Below are positions 6,762 to 13,257 of a stretch of 13,257 bases of DNA, piece after piece. The notes under the pieces are model-generated. The model saw only the letters and a program-made list of their open reading frames with translations, did no database searches and had not been told where the DNA came from. The position numbers and the translations under genes were made by a program. Source of the DNA: Lachnospiraceae bacterium UBA3820 (GTDB taxonomy: Bacteria > Bacillota > Clostridia > Lachnospirales > Lachnospiraceae); contig DFDU01000118.1 of NCBI GenBank assembly GCA_002369325.1, forward strand, positions 17,989 through 31,245, in the 5' to 3' direction. Numbering within the stretch: the stretch's first letter is position 1; each line of letters opens with the position of its first letter.

Positions 6762-8246
6762 ATGTTAAAGGAATGGGTAAAAGACGAAAAACCGGGTGAC
6801 GAGGAGTTATCCGAGAGACTGGAAAAGGCAAGAGCAGAACTTGCTGTAAGACAGATGGCCATTAAAGAGAAAAATCTTCCGGTACTTGTCGTAATGGACG
6901 GCTGGGGGGCAGCCGGAAAAGGAAGCGTACTTGGAAGAATAATTAAGAATCTTGATCCGAGATTCTTTAAATGTGAGACTCTCAGCAAACCGACCGAGGA
7001 TGAAACAAGAAGACCGTTTTTGTATCGTTATTTTGTAAGAATTCCGAAACAGGGAAAGATTTCATTCTTTGACGGAAGCTGGATGGGAGAAGTAACTTTA
7101 CAGTATTTGCAGGGAGAGATTGGAAAAAAACAATACAAGTCAAGACTTACCAGTATCAAACGATTTGAAAGACAATTAAATGACAACGGATATCTGGTTG
7201 TTAAATTCTTCTTCCATATTGACGAAAAAACTCAAAGAAAACGTCTTAAAGAGCTTGAGAGCGACACTGTAACAAAGTGGCGTGTAACCAAGAAGGATTT
7301 ATGGCAAAATAAGCATTATGATAAATGTCTAAACGTTTATGACGAGTACATAGAAGCGACAAACCAATTTGTTGCACCATGGTATTTCATTGATTCCACA
7401 AGCAAAAAATGGGCAGAGCTTCAGATGACCGAAATACTAATTTCAAGCATAGACACAGCACTTGCAAATGCCGAGACGGAACAAAAGGCACCACTTTTGC
7501 AAAATACCTTCCCTATGAAAAATACTCCGAAGCTTGCGGATATTCCTCTTGATAAGACCTTGACCGATGAGGAGTATAAGGAAGAACTTGATAAGCTTCA
7601 GGCTCGTTTGGGAGAACTCCATAATGAGCTTTATCATAAGAAGATACCTGTAATAATAGCCTATGAAGGCTGGGATGCCGCAGGAAAGGGAGGAAATATT
7701 AAACGTCTTGCTGCAGCACTTGATCCGAGAGGCTACGAGGTACATCCTATAGCAAGTCCTGAGCCTGCAGAGAAGGCAAGACATTATCTTTGGAGATTCT
7801 GGAACAGACTTCCTAAGGACGGTCATATCGCAATTTTCGACAGGACATGGTATGGTCGTGTAATGGTTGAGAGGCTTGAGGGCTTTTGCACGGAAAATGA
7901 CTGGCAAAGAGCTTACAATGAGATAAATGAATTTGAGAAAGAACTTGCGGACTGGAATGCGGTTATAGTTAAGTTCTGGGTTCAGATAGATAAGGATACG
8001 CAGCTTGCCAGATTTACCGATAGACAAAATACACCTGAAAAGCAATGGAAGATAACGGATGAAGATTGGCGTAACAGGGAAAAATGGGATTTATATGAGG
8101 TTGCTGTTGATGAAATGATTCAAAAGACAAGTACTAAATTTGCACCTTGGCATGTCCTTGAATCCAATGACAAGAAATACGCACGTATTAAGGCGTTAAG
8201 GACTGTTATTAAAGCCATAGAAAAGAAGCTCGAAGAGGTTAAATAA
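6762..8246 (+). CDS. pap: Polyphosphate:AMP phosphotransferase, two-domain PPK2 family (class II)
   Basis: A 494-residue protein with two tandem PPK2 domains joined by a linker near 235-275, the architecture of polyphosphate:AMP phosphotransferases, which make ADP from AMP with polyphosphate as donor. The C-terminal domain has a full P-loop GWDAAGKG (303-310), FDRTWYGR (359-366) and the lid motif with PEKQWKITDEDW. The N-terminal domain keeps the P-loop GWGAAGKG (47-54), but its second motif reads FDGSWMGE (103-110), lacking the Arg and Tyr, and its lid is altered. So catalysis probably sits in the C-terminal domain, as is reported for this class. The ATG at 6762 has AGGGGG at 7-nt spacing. 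An ATG at 6756 is too close to that site, and a TTG at 6705 has no ribosome binding site. No ppk1 or exopolyphosphatase gene is nearby. Confidence 0.9.
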   Translation: MLKEWVKDEKPGDEELSERLEKARAELAVRQMAIKEKNLPVLVVMDGWGAAGKGSVLGRIIKNLDPRFFKCETLSKPTEDETRRPFLYRYFVRIPKQGKISFFDGSWMGEVTLQYLQGEIGKKQYKSRLTSIKRFERQLNDNGYLVVKFFFHIDEKTQRKRLKELESDTVTKWRVTKKDLWQNKHYDKCLNVYDEYIEATNQFVAPWYFIDSTSKKWAELQMTEILISSIDTALANAETEQKAPLLQNTFPMKNTPKLADIPLDKTLTDEEYKEELDKLQARLGELHNELYHKKIPVIIAYEGWDAAGKGGNIKRLAAALDPRGYEVHPIASPEPAEKARHYLWRFWNRLPKDGHIAIFDRTWYGRVMVERLEGFCTENDWQRAYNEINEFEKELADWNAVIVKFWVQIDKDTQLARFTDRQNTPEKQWKITDEDWRNREKWDLYEVAVDEMIQKTSTKFAPWHVLESNDKKYARIKALRTVIKAIEKKLEEVK

Positions 8247-8250
8247 AATT

Positions 8251-8290
8251 AAAACCGGCTGATTTTGTTTTTGAAATCAGCCGGTTTTTA
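8251..8290. terminator. Bidirectional terminator between pap and argS
   Basis: A perfect 15-bp stem, AAAACCGGCTGATTT (8251-8265) with AAATCAGCCGGTTTT (8274-8288), around an 8-nt loop. T-runs on both strands let it serve both convergent genes. Confidence 0.92.
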
Positions 8291-8311
8291 AAAATATTAT
8301 ATTGATAATAA

Positions 8312-10012
8312 TTACATTTGTTCAGGACATTCTATACCAAGCAAAAGCATAGCGTCTTTAATTGTCTTCTTTGTGATATAAACCAAAGAAGCTCTTGAAT
8401 TGCGTAATTTTTCATCATCTACATTGATTCTGTTTGCATTATAAAACTTATTAAAGGCTTGAGCCAAATCCACAGCAAAACGTGCAACTACGGATGGTTC
8501 GTATTTTTCTGCAGCGTCACTTACTATTTTAGGGAAGCGGCTTATTTCTTTTAATAACTCCATTGAATCAGCATCGGTAAGAGCAGAAAAATCAACATCG
8601 GCGGAAGGAGTATAGTTGTCAAGCTTTCTCAAAATACTTGCACATCTTGCATAAGTATATTGAACATAAGGACCGGTTTCTCCATCAAAATTAAGGAGCT
8701 TTTCCCATTTAAAGGAAACATCCTTTATACGTTGATTGTAAAGATCATTAAATAATACAGCACCTACACCGATTTTTTTGGCGGTCTCGTCCTTATCCGG
8801 AAGCTCAGGATTTTTCTCATCTATGATTTCTTTTATCTTTGATATTGCTTCAAGAAGAATATCCTCTGCGTATATTATATTTCCGCTTCTTGTGGAAAGC
8901 TTTGCGCCTTCGAGGCTTACCAGACCGTAAGGAATATGAACAAGTGAATCCTTTGCCCATTCATTTCCCAAAAGCTCAACAACCTTAAATACCTGTGCAA
9001 AATGAAGCTTTTGTTCCTGCCCGGTCACATAGAGGCATTTTGTAAAGTTATAAGTTTCTTTACGATAGAAAATAGCAGCAAGATCTCTGGTTGCATATAT
9101 TGAGCTTCCGTCATTTTTAAGTATAAGACACGGAGCCATATTATATTCTTCCAAATCTACGATTTTTGCGCCTTCGCTGTCTTTAAGAAGCCCTGCATCG
9201 GAAATCTTTTTAACTATATCATCGGTTTTATCGCGATAAAAACTTTCTCCAAGGTAGTAGTCAAAATCCATACCTAATAAATCATAAGTACGCTTATATT
9301 CGATAAGGCTTATATCCTTGAACCACTGCCATATTTTAAGAGCCTCCTCATCACCGTGTTCCATTTTTGCAAACCAGGCACGTGCCTCATCGTTAAGGGA
9401 AGGATTTTTGTCAGCCTCCTCATGGAATTTAACATAAAGCTTCATAAGTTCGGCAACGCCGTCCTTTTTTACGGTTTCTTCATCACCCCAAGCCTTGTAA
9501 GCCACAATGAGCTTTCCGAACTGTGTACCCCAGTCTCCGAGGTGGTTGATTCTTACAACATTGTAGCCAAGCTTTTGGTAAATTTTATAAAGAGAATTAC
9601 CGATAATTGTTGTACGAAGATGTCCTACGTGGAAATTCTTTGCAACATTAGGAGATGAGTAATCAATGCATATGGTTTTTTCATTGCCGATATCTGAAGA
9701 ACCGAAGTTCTCATCAAATGCAGATTCTATCATGGATTTAACAAATAATTCTTTTTTGATAAAGAAGTTTAAATATGCCCCCTGAACCTGTATCTCGTCA
9801 ATAAATGAAGCATCCGATGAAGCATCAATAGCCGTCTTTATATCCATAGCTATCATTTGAGGTGCCTTGTGCATGGACTTTGCAAGTCTGAAACAAGGAA
9901 AAGCAAAGTCACCCAATTCCGGTTTAGGCGGGATCTCGATTAATTCGGATATTTCATCTTTGCCAAGAGAATCGACACTGTTTGCAATTAAATCAATTAT
10001 TTTATTTTTCAT
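8312..10012 (-). CDS. argS: Arginyl-tRNA synthetase
   Basis: A 566-residue class I aminoacyl-tRNA synthetase that charges tRNA-Arg with arginine in the cytoplasm. The N-terminal Arg-tRNA-synthetase domain (about 1-85) is followed by SSPNVAKNFHVGHLR with the HIGH-type motif H128-V-G-H131. The KMSKS-equivalent loop is KLSTRSGN (371-378), a common variant in this enzyme. VRINHLGDWGTQFG (152-165) and FDGETGPYVQYTYAR (442-456) are ArgRS signatures. The C-terminal DALR anticodon-binding domain ends LLGIECPEQM, the usual family ending. GGAGG (10022-10018) sits 5 nt before the start. It is probably the last gene of the operon starting at 12656; the 56-nt gap ahead of it holds a TATAAT (10033-10028) without a recognisable -35, and is too short for a T-box leader. 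Confidence 0.97.
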   Translation of the reverse strand: MKNKIIDLIANSVDSLGKDEISELIEIPPKPELGDFAFPCFRLAKSMHKAPQMIAMDIKTAIDASSDASFIDEIQVQGAYLNFFIKKELFVKSMIESAFDENFGSSDIGNEKTICIDYSSPNVAKNFHVGHLRTTIIGNSLYKIYQKLGYNVVRINHLGDWGTQFGKLIVAYKAWGDEETVKKDGVAELMKLYVKFHEEADKNPSLNDEARAWFAKMEHGDEEALKIWQWFKDISLIEYKRTYDLLGMDFDYYLGESFYRDKTDDIVKKISDAGLLKDSEGAKIVDLEEYNMAPCLILKNDGSSIYATRDLAAIFYRKETYNFTKCLYVTGQEQKLHFAQVFKVVELLGNEWAKDSLVHIPYGLVSLEGAKLSTRSGNIIYAEDILLEAISKIKEIIDEKNPELPDKDETAKKIGVGAVLFNDLYNQRIKDVSFKWEKLLNFDGETGPYVQYTYARCASILRKLDNYTPSADVDFSALTDADSMELLKEISRFPKIVSDAAEKYEPSVVARFAVDLAQAFNKFYNANRINVDDEKLRNSRASLVYITKKTIKDAMLLLGIECPEQM

Positions 10013-10068
10013 AATGTCCTCCGGATTATTATATTTAAATTTAGCATAATGATTTTAATTAATCATGA

Positions 10069-11193
10069 TTAGTTTTGAATCGGAAATCTGAATTTAACAA
10101 CGGTTCCTGTTTCTTCGGCTTTGCTTATATTTAAATTTCCGTTTAAAAGATATATGGTTTCATGAGCCTTATGCAGGCTGCTGTACCATGGTGAGGTTGT
10201 GAGATAATCGGAATCTATGCCGTCTCCGTCATCACATATGGAAGCCTCGATAACATTTTGACTTATGGATAAATCCAATTTTATTTTTTTGGCATTGGCA
10301 TGCTTGAAGATATTATCGAAAAATATTTCAAGAAGCCTGAAAAGATTAATCGAAAATACAGGATGAAGAATAAGCTCGTTATCCGTATATTCAAGATTTG
10401 ATTCTATCAGGTATTCCGGATTAAGCTCACGCTTGCTCATAATATAATCCTCAAGCTGACCGAGTAACGGCTTTGAAGAATCAAATTTAGAGGAAAGCTT
10501 TTCTTCAATATCCGTGACAGAATCCAATATTTTTTTAAAATTATATTGGATGTCTTTAAGTGTAAGCTTTGCTCTTGAAATATCGGTTCCGAGAAGATAA
10601 GAAAGAACATCCAGTTTATGATTGGTGCTTTCTATACCGTCCTTAATACTTCTTTCGATTATGGTTGAAATGTAAGTATCATTAAAAGCATTGAGCATAA
10701 GGATATTGTATCCGTGTTCGGATTTCTTTTCGTCTTTTTCATCAGTTAAGAATGTAAAGTCATCATCGGAAAGTTCCGAATCGGATTCTTTATATCTGAG
10801 GCTTAATGCATTTATCGCATCCTGAGCTTCGTTAAGTATATTAAGCCTTTTCTTTAAAATATTGAGTGAAGATTCAAGATTGATGATTTTAGCATTTAAC
10901 AGATCTTTTACATCATTCAAATCATTTATCTGATCATCGATAATTTTGCTTTTTCCGGTTTCTTCGGCCTCCATCGGGATAGGCGAAAAAACACTTTTTT
11001 TGGAACCTGATTTTAATGCGTAAATATCTTTGGTTTTGTATAGCTCATCAAGTTTGATATCTATTTCGAAAGCCTGGGTTTTTAAATCCTGAATAGTTTC
11101 CAAATCATCAATAAATGAATCGTTAAAATAATCAAGCATAGACTGGTTGGCATTTTTAATAATTTCCAAATCTGCTTTTGAATGATTTTCCAT
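10069..11193 (-). CDS. DegS-like cytoplasmic sensor protein, apparently degenerate histidine kinase
   Basis: A 374-residue soluble protein with no membrane helix. Residues 1-155 are largely helical and charged, with coiled-coil stretches (about 30-55 and 82-130), as in DegS-type sensors. Residues about 170-232 correspond to the HisKA_3 dimerisation helices. The C-terminal HATPase_c domain has the N-box LLEIFFDNIFKHA (287-299, N293), the G1 box DDGDGID (321-327) and the end ETGTVVKFRFP (361-371). Where the family has a phosphoacceptor HD, this protein reads ERSIKDG, with K184-D185. H192 is the nearest His, eight residues on. The ATP-lid region, usually G-[LI]-x-G-M-x-E-R, reads SSLHKAHETI and has lost its glycines. 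So autophosphorylation is doubtful, and a scaffold or allosteric role is possible (inference). AAGGAG (11205-11200) precedes the start. No response regulator gene is present. The gene lies 41 nt after the carboxypeptidase and 56 nt before argS. Confidence 0.8.
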   Translation of the reverse strand: MENHSKADLEIIKNANQSMLDYFNDSFIDDLETIQDLKTQAFEIDIKLDELYKTKDIYALKSGSKKSVFSPIPMEAEETGKSKIIDDQINDLNDVKDLLNAKIINLESSLNILKKRLNILNEAQDAINALSLRYKESDSELSDDDFTFLTDEKDEKKSEHGYNILMLNAFNDTYISTIIERSIKDGIESTNHKLDVLSYLLGTDISRAKLTLKDIQYNFKKILDSVTDIEEKLSSKFDSSKPLLGQLEDYIMSKRELNPEYLIESNLEYTDNELILHPVFSINLFRLLEIFFDNIFKHANAKKIKLDLSISQNVIEASICDDGDGIDSDYLTTSPWYSSLHKAHETIYLLNGNLNISKAEETGTVVKFRFPIQN

Positions 11194-11234
11194 TTTAAAC
11201 TCCTTTGTATATGTTATTTATTGCTGATTGCAAC

Positions 11235-12656
11235 TTAACGTCTTCGGCTGTTTATCCGTCTTTGAGCACGTATTCTGTCCTTTATGGATCTTTGCTGTCG
11301 TACATATCTTACTCTTAGGAATATAATAACAATAAGTACGACAATCATCAATAGTGTTGTTACGATAAGAATCTTCATAATGGAATGTGAGGATTCTTTT
11401 TTTGGTGAGACAGTGCTTGCCGTTTCTTCTACGGGAAGTTCTTCCTCGGGGACAGACATATATGCATATCCTGAATAATAAACCGGCAGGCTGATGTATG
11501 TTTCGTTTGCTGTTCCCACGGACAGCGTTCCGACCTGTTTTGTTTCTTCGTTGATTGGTTCGGTATTAAAGGTTAAAACCATATTGTCACTACTAAAACC
11601 GTTCCTTACAAGAAAACGCGCATTAGTGTCGACGGAAAGACTTAAAGTGTCTGCATTAAGTCCGTTAAAATAATTATTTAAAGCCGTTTCCGCTTTGCCG
11701 ATATCCTCAGGAGTAAATTCAAATCCCGTTAAAGGCGTGGCATAAGAATAATTATTAAAAAAATATTCATAAAGGGCTTTGGAGTCTGTATATGTTGTAG
11801 AAGTAGGTCTGCTGTGCATTACTACGCAAATAAGCTCCGTATCATCCTTCTTTGCCCATGTCACCAGGGTTCCGAGAGCCTGATCGGTAAAACCGGTTTT
11901 TCCTCCTTCGCAATAAGGGTAGTAGAAAGCGGATTCTTCTTTGATAAGCTTGTTATTTTGCCAAAGCTCTCGTTCTTCCTCCTGTTTGTTGGTAGGAGGG
12001 ATAATATAATGAGTTGTGGCGGTTATCTCCCTGAATTTATCATTTTTAATTGCTTCCCGGGCTATTAAAGCCATATCGTAGGCACAGGTATAGTGATTAT
12101 CATCATGGAGACCGTTTGCATTAACAAAATGTGTTGAAACGCAACCAAGTTCTTCTGCCTTTTGATTCATTAATTCGCAAAACTTTTCAAGAGTTCCGGA
12201 GATGTGTTCCGCGACGCCCCAGGCTGCTTCGTTTGCAGATACGAGTAATACCGCATAAAGAGCATCCTCGAAATTTATTTCTTCCCCCACATCAAGTGCG
12301 ATGTGGCTGCTGTCACGTTCTATGCCCCATACAGCAGTATCAGACATGGTTATTGTATCATTAAGATTTCCGTGTTCAAGTGCCACAAGAACCGTCATTA
12401 CCTTGGTTATACTTGCGGGATATCTTTTTTCATAAGCATTTTTTTCGTAGATAACCTGTCCAGTGGCAGCGTCCATAACAACAATTGAATCTCCTACCGT
12501 ATCGGGAAGACGTCCCGGTTCATCGGGGTATTCGGTTGTTTTAGGAGCTTCGGTGGTCGGTTCCTCCTCTTCCTGTGCAAAACTGACAAAACAGTAGGAT
12601 AATGACAAAAAAAAGAGCATTAACACGGAAATTATGTATATTATTTTTTCCTTCAT
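11235..12656 (-). CDS. D-alanyl-D-alanine carboxypeptidase, PBP5-like (peptidase family S11)
   Basis: A 473-residue penicillin-binding protein that trims the terminal D-Ala from peptidoglycan stem peptides on the outer membrane face. A signal peptide (about 1-27, ending SFAQ) precedes an acidic Thr/Pro/Glu linker (28-50). The catalytic motifs are all present: S82-I-T-K85, S140-A-N142 and K253-T-G255 in GGKTGFTDQA. A PBP5-type C-terminal beta domain (about 305-400) and a second linker lead to a membrane helix (about 428-448) and an Arg-rich cytoplasmic tail ending SRRR. This true TM anchor replaces the amphipathic helix of classical PBP5. The ATG at 12656 is the only plausible start for the signal peptide; in-frame upstream codons reach a stop without another start. 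No Shine-Dalgarno is seen ahead of it, unlike every neighbour. It is the first gene of the probable operon with the sensor gene and argS. Confidence 0.93.
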   Translation of the reverse strand: MKEKIIYIISVLMLFFLSLSYCFVSFAQEEEEPTTEAPKTTEYPDEPGRLPDTVGDSIVVMDAATGQVIYEKNAYEKRYPASITKVMTVLVALEHGNLNDTITMSDTAVWGIERDSSHIALDVGEEINFEDALYAVLLVSANEAAWGVAEHISGTLEKFCELMNQKAEELGCVSTHFVNANGLHDDNHYTCAYDMALIAREAIKNDKFREITATTHYIIPPTNKQEEERELWQNNKLIKEESAFYYPYCEGGKTGFTDQALGTLVTWAKKDDTELICVVMHSRPTSTTYTDSKALYEYFFNNYSYATPLTGFEFTPEDIGKAETALNNYFNGLNADTLSLSVDTNARFLVRNGFSSDNMVLTFNTEPINEETKQVGTLSVGTANETYISLPVYYSGYAYMSVPEEELPVEETASTVSPKKESSHSIMKILIVTTLLMIVVLIVIIFLRVRYVRQQRSIKDRIRAQRRINSRRR

Positions 12657-12871
12657 ATTAACTGTTAATGATTATATAAAATGATATAATCCTGCATCTT
12701 TCTTAGTTTTAAAAAATCCAACAAAAGCATTTTAACATAAAAAAGCAGATAATAAAATGTTTTTTATTCACGAATAATAAATCTTTTAAAGCCGGACTTT
12801 TAAAATAAATGAAAATATAATATAATAGGCAAAGTGAGTTTTGAAATATATATAAATAGTTGGAGAAAACA
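12657..12871. promoter_or_regulatory. AT-rich divergent intergenic region between the carboxypeptidase operon and trmB
   Basis: 215 bp of very AT-rich DNA with no gene. Toward trmB, overlapping TATAAT boxes lie at 12816-12821 and 12821-12826, with only a TTTTAA-like -35 (12798-12803). Toward the carboxypeptidase, TATAAT lies at 12676-12671 but the -35 position reads AGATGC. If that -10 is used, transcription would begin about 7 nt before the ATG. No riboswitch-like or terminator hairpin was found. Confidence 0.45.
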
Positions 12872-13257
12872 ATGAGATTAAGAAATGTCAAGGGATCACG
12901 GGATGTGATTGCAACAAATGAATATGTAATAAGAGATGAGCAAAATATGAAAGGAAAATGGCACGGGCTTTTTGGAAACGATAATCCGATACATATTGAG
13001 GTCGGAATGGGTAAGGGCAGATTTATTATGGATATGGCACGACTCCATCCGGATATTAATTATATAGGCATCGAAAAATTTTCAAGCGTACTTGTTCGTG
13101 CTATTGAAAAACAGGAAATAGAAAAGCTTCCAAATTTATACTTTATACGAATGGAAGCAGAATACATTGAAAATGTTTTTGAAAAGGGTGAAGTTTCATA
13201 TATATATCTTAATTTTTCCGATCCATGGCCGAAGGACAGACATGCAAAAAGAAGACT
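12872..13257 (+). CDS. trmB: tRNA (guanine-N7-)-methyltransferase, N-terminal part (runs off the right edge)
   Basis: The first 128 codons of the class I SAM-dependent enzyme that makes m7G46 in the tRNA variable loop. HIEVGMGKGRFI is the SAM-binding motif I with the conserved Gly-rich loop. NYIGIEKFSSVLVRA follows as motif II, and NFSDPWPKDRHAKRRL is the hallmark TrmB signature at the active site. Residues 1-40 match the family's N-terminal extension. The start at 12872 has GGAG (12862-12865) at 6-nt spacing. The usual protein is about 210-240 residues, so roughly half is missing at the window edge. It is divergent from the carboxypeptidase operon. Confidence 0.95.
   Translation, partial: MRLRNVKGSRDVIATNEYVIRDEQNMKGKWHGLFGNDNPIHIEVGMGKGRFIMDMARLHPDINYIGIEKFSSVLVRAIEKQEIEKLPNLYFIRMEAEYIENVFEKGEVSYIYLNFSDPWPKDRHAKRR

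Noticed and set aside
7443..8045. A 200-codon open frame on the minus strand inside the polyphosphate phosphotransferase gene
   Set aside because: It is antisense to a well-conserved coding region, has no ribosome binding site, and its composition is that of a shadow frame.
10013..10068. T-box leader or dedicated promoter for argS
   Set aside because: The 56-nt gap is too short for a T-box, and the TATAAT at 10033-10028 has no usable -35 (AAAATC).
10060..10071. Palindrome TAATCATGATTA over the stop codon of the sensor gene
   Set aside because: Short, AT-rich and partly coding; such palindromes are expected by chance in this DNA.
1..13257. CRISPR arrays, tRNA/rRNA genes, insertion sequences, toxin-antitoxin or phage-defence genes
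   Set aside because: No regularly spaced repeats, no terminal inverted repeats with transposase, no RNA gene signatures and no defence-type motifs were seen; all major open frames are explained by the genes listed.

Overview
The window looks like a chromosomal segment of a low-GC Gram-positive anaerobe, most likely a Lachnospiraceae-type Clostridium relative. The reasons are the AT-rich intergenic DNA with near-consensus TTGACA-N17-TATAAT promoters, strong AGGAGG ribosome binding sites, a Firmicutes-type D-Ala-D-Ala ligase, a membrane-anchored S11 carboxypeptidase, a DegS-like cytoplasmic sensor protein, and a secreted Ser/Thr/Gly/Asp-rich beta-helix lipoprotein of the kind common in gut Clostridia. 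Genus cannot be assigned from the sequence alone. I see no rRNA, tRNA, transposase, prophage or CRISPR array, and it reads as ordinary chromosome.

Layout, left to right. (1) 1-1478, minus: the first 492 residues of a beta-helix surface lipoprotein, running off the left edge. Its promoter region carries two copies of TAAGGTTC at an 11-bp period, as expected for an OmpR/PhoB-type activator site. (2) 1687-3211, plus: a Cof-type HAD phosphatase followed by an unrecognised highly charged coiled-coil protein, closed by a hairpin terminator. (3) 3288-4667, minus: a sodium:solute symporter, divergent from (4) 4869-5936, plus: ddl. Both have good promoters, and an inverted repeat TGTCAAC-N16-GTTGACA lies between them. 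(5) 6117-6542, plus: a small single-pass membrane protein with its own strong promoter and terminator and codon use typical of highly expressed genes. (6) 6762-8246, plus: a two-domain PPK2-family polyphosphate:AMP phosphotransferase. (7) 12656-8312, minus: a probable three-gene operon of D-Ala-D-Ala carboxypeptidase, a DegS-like sensor protein that appears to lack the phosphoacceptor histidine, and argS. A perfect 15-bp-stem terminator separates it from the convergent phosphotransferase gene. (8) 12872-13257, plus: the start of trmB, divergent from the operon and running off the right edge.

How the genes relate. Two genes act on the same peptidoglycan stem-peptide end: Ddl makes the D-Ala-D-Ala dipeptide and the S11 carboxypeptidase removes the terminal D-Ala. 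Two others are translation-associated housekeeping genes (argS, trmB). The phosphotransferase and the HAD enzyme belong to phosphate and nucleotide metabolism. No single multi-gene new system is evident. The points most worth following are the apparently degenerate histidine kinase placed between a wall enzyme and argS, the 11-bp direct repeat ahead of the lipoprotein, and the small, apparently highly expressed membrane protein of unknown role.
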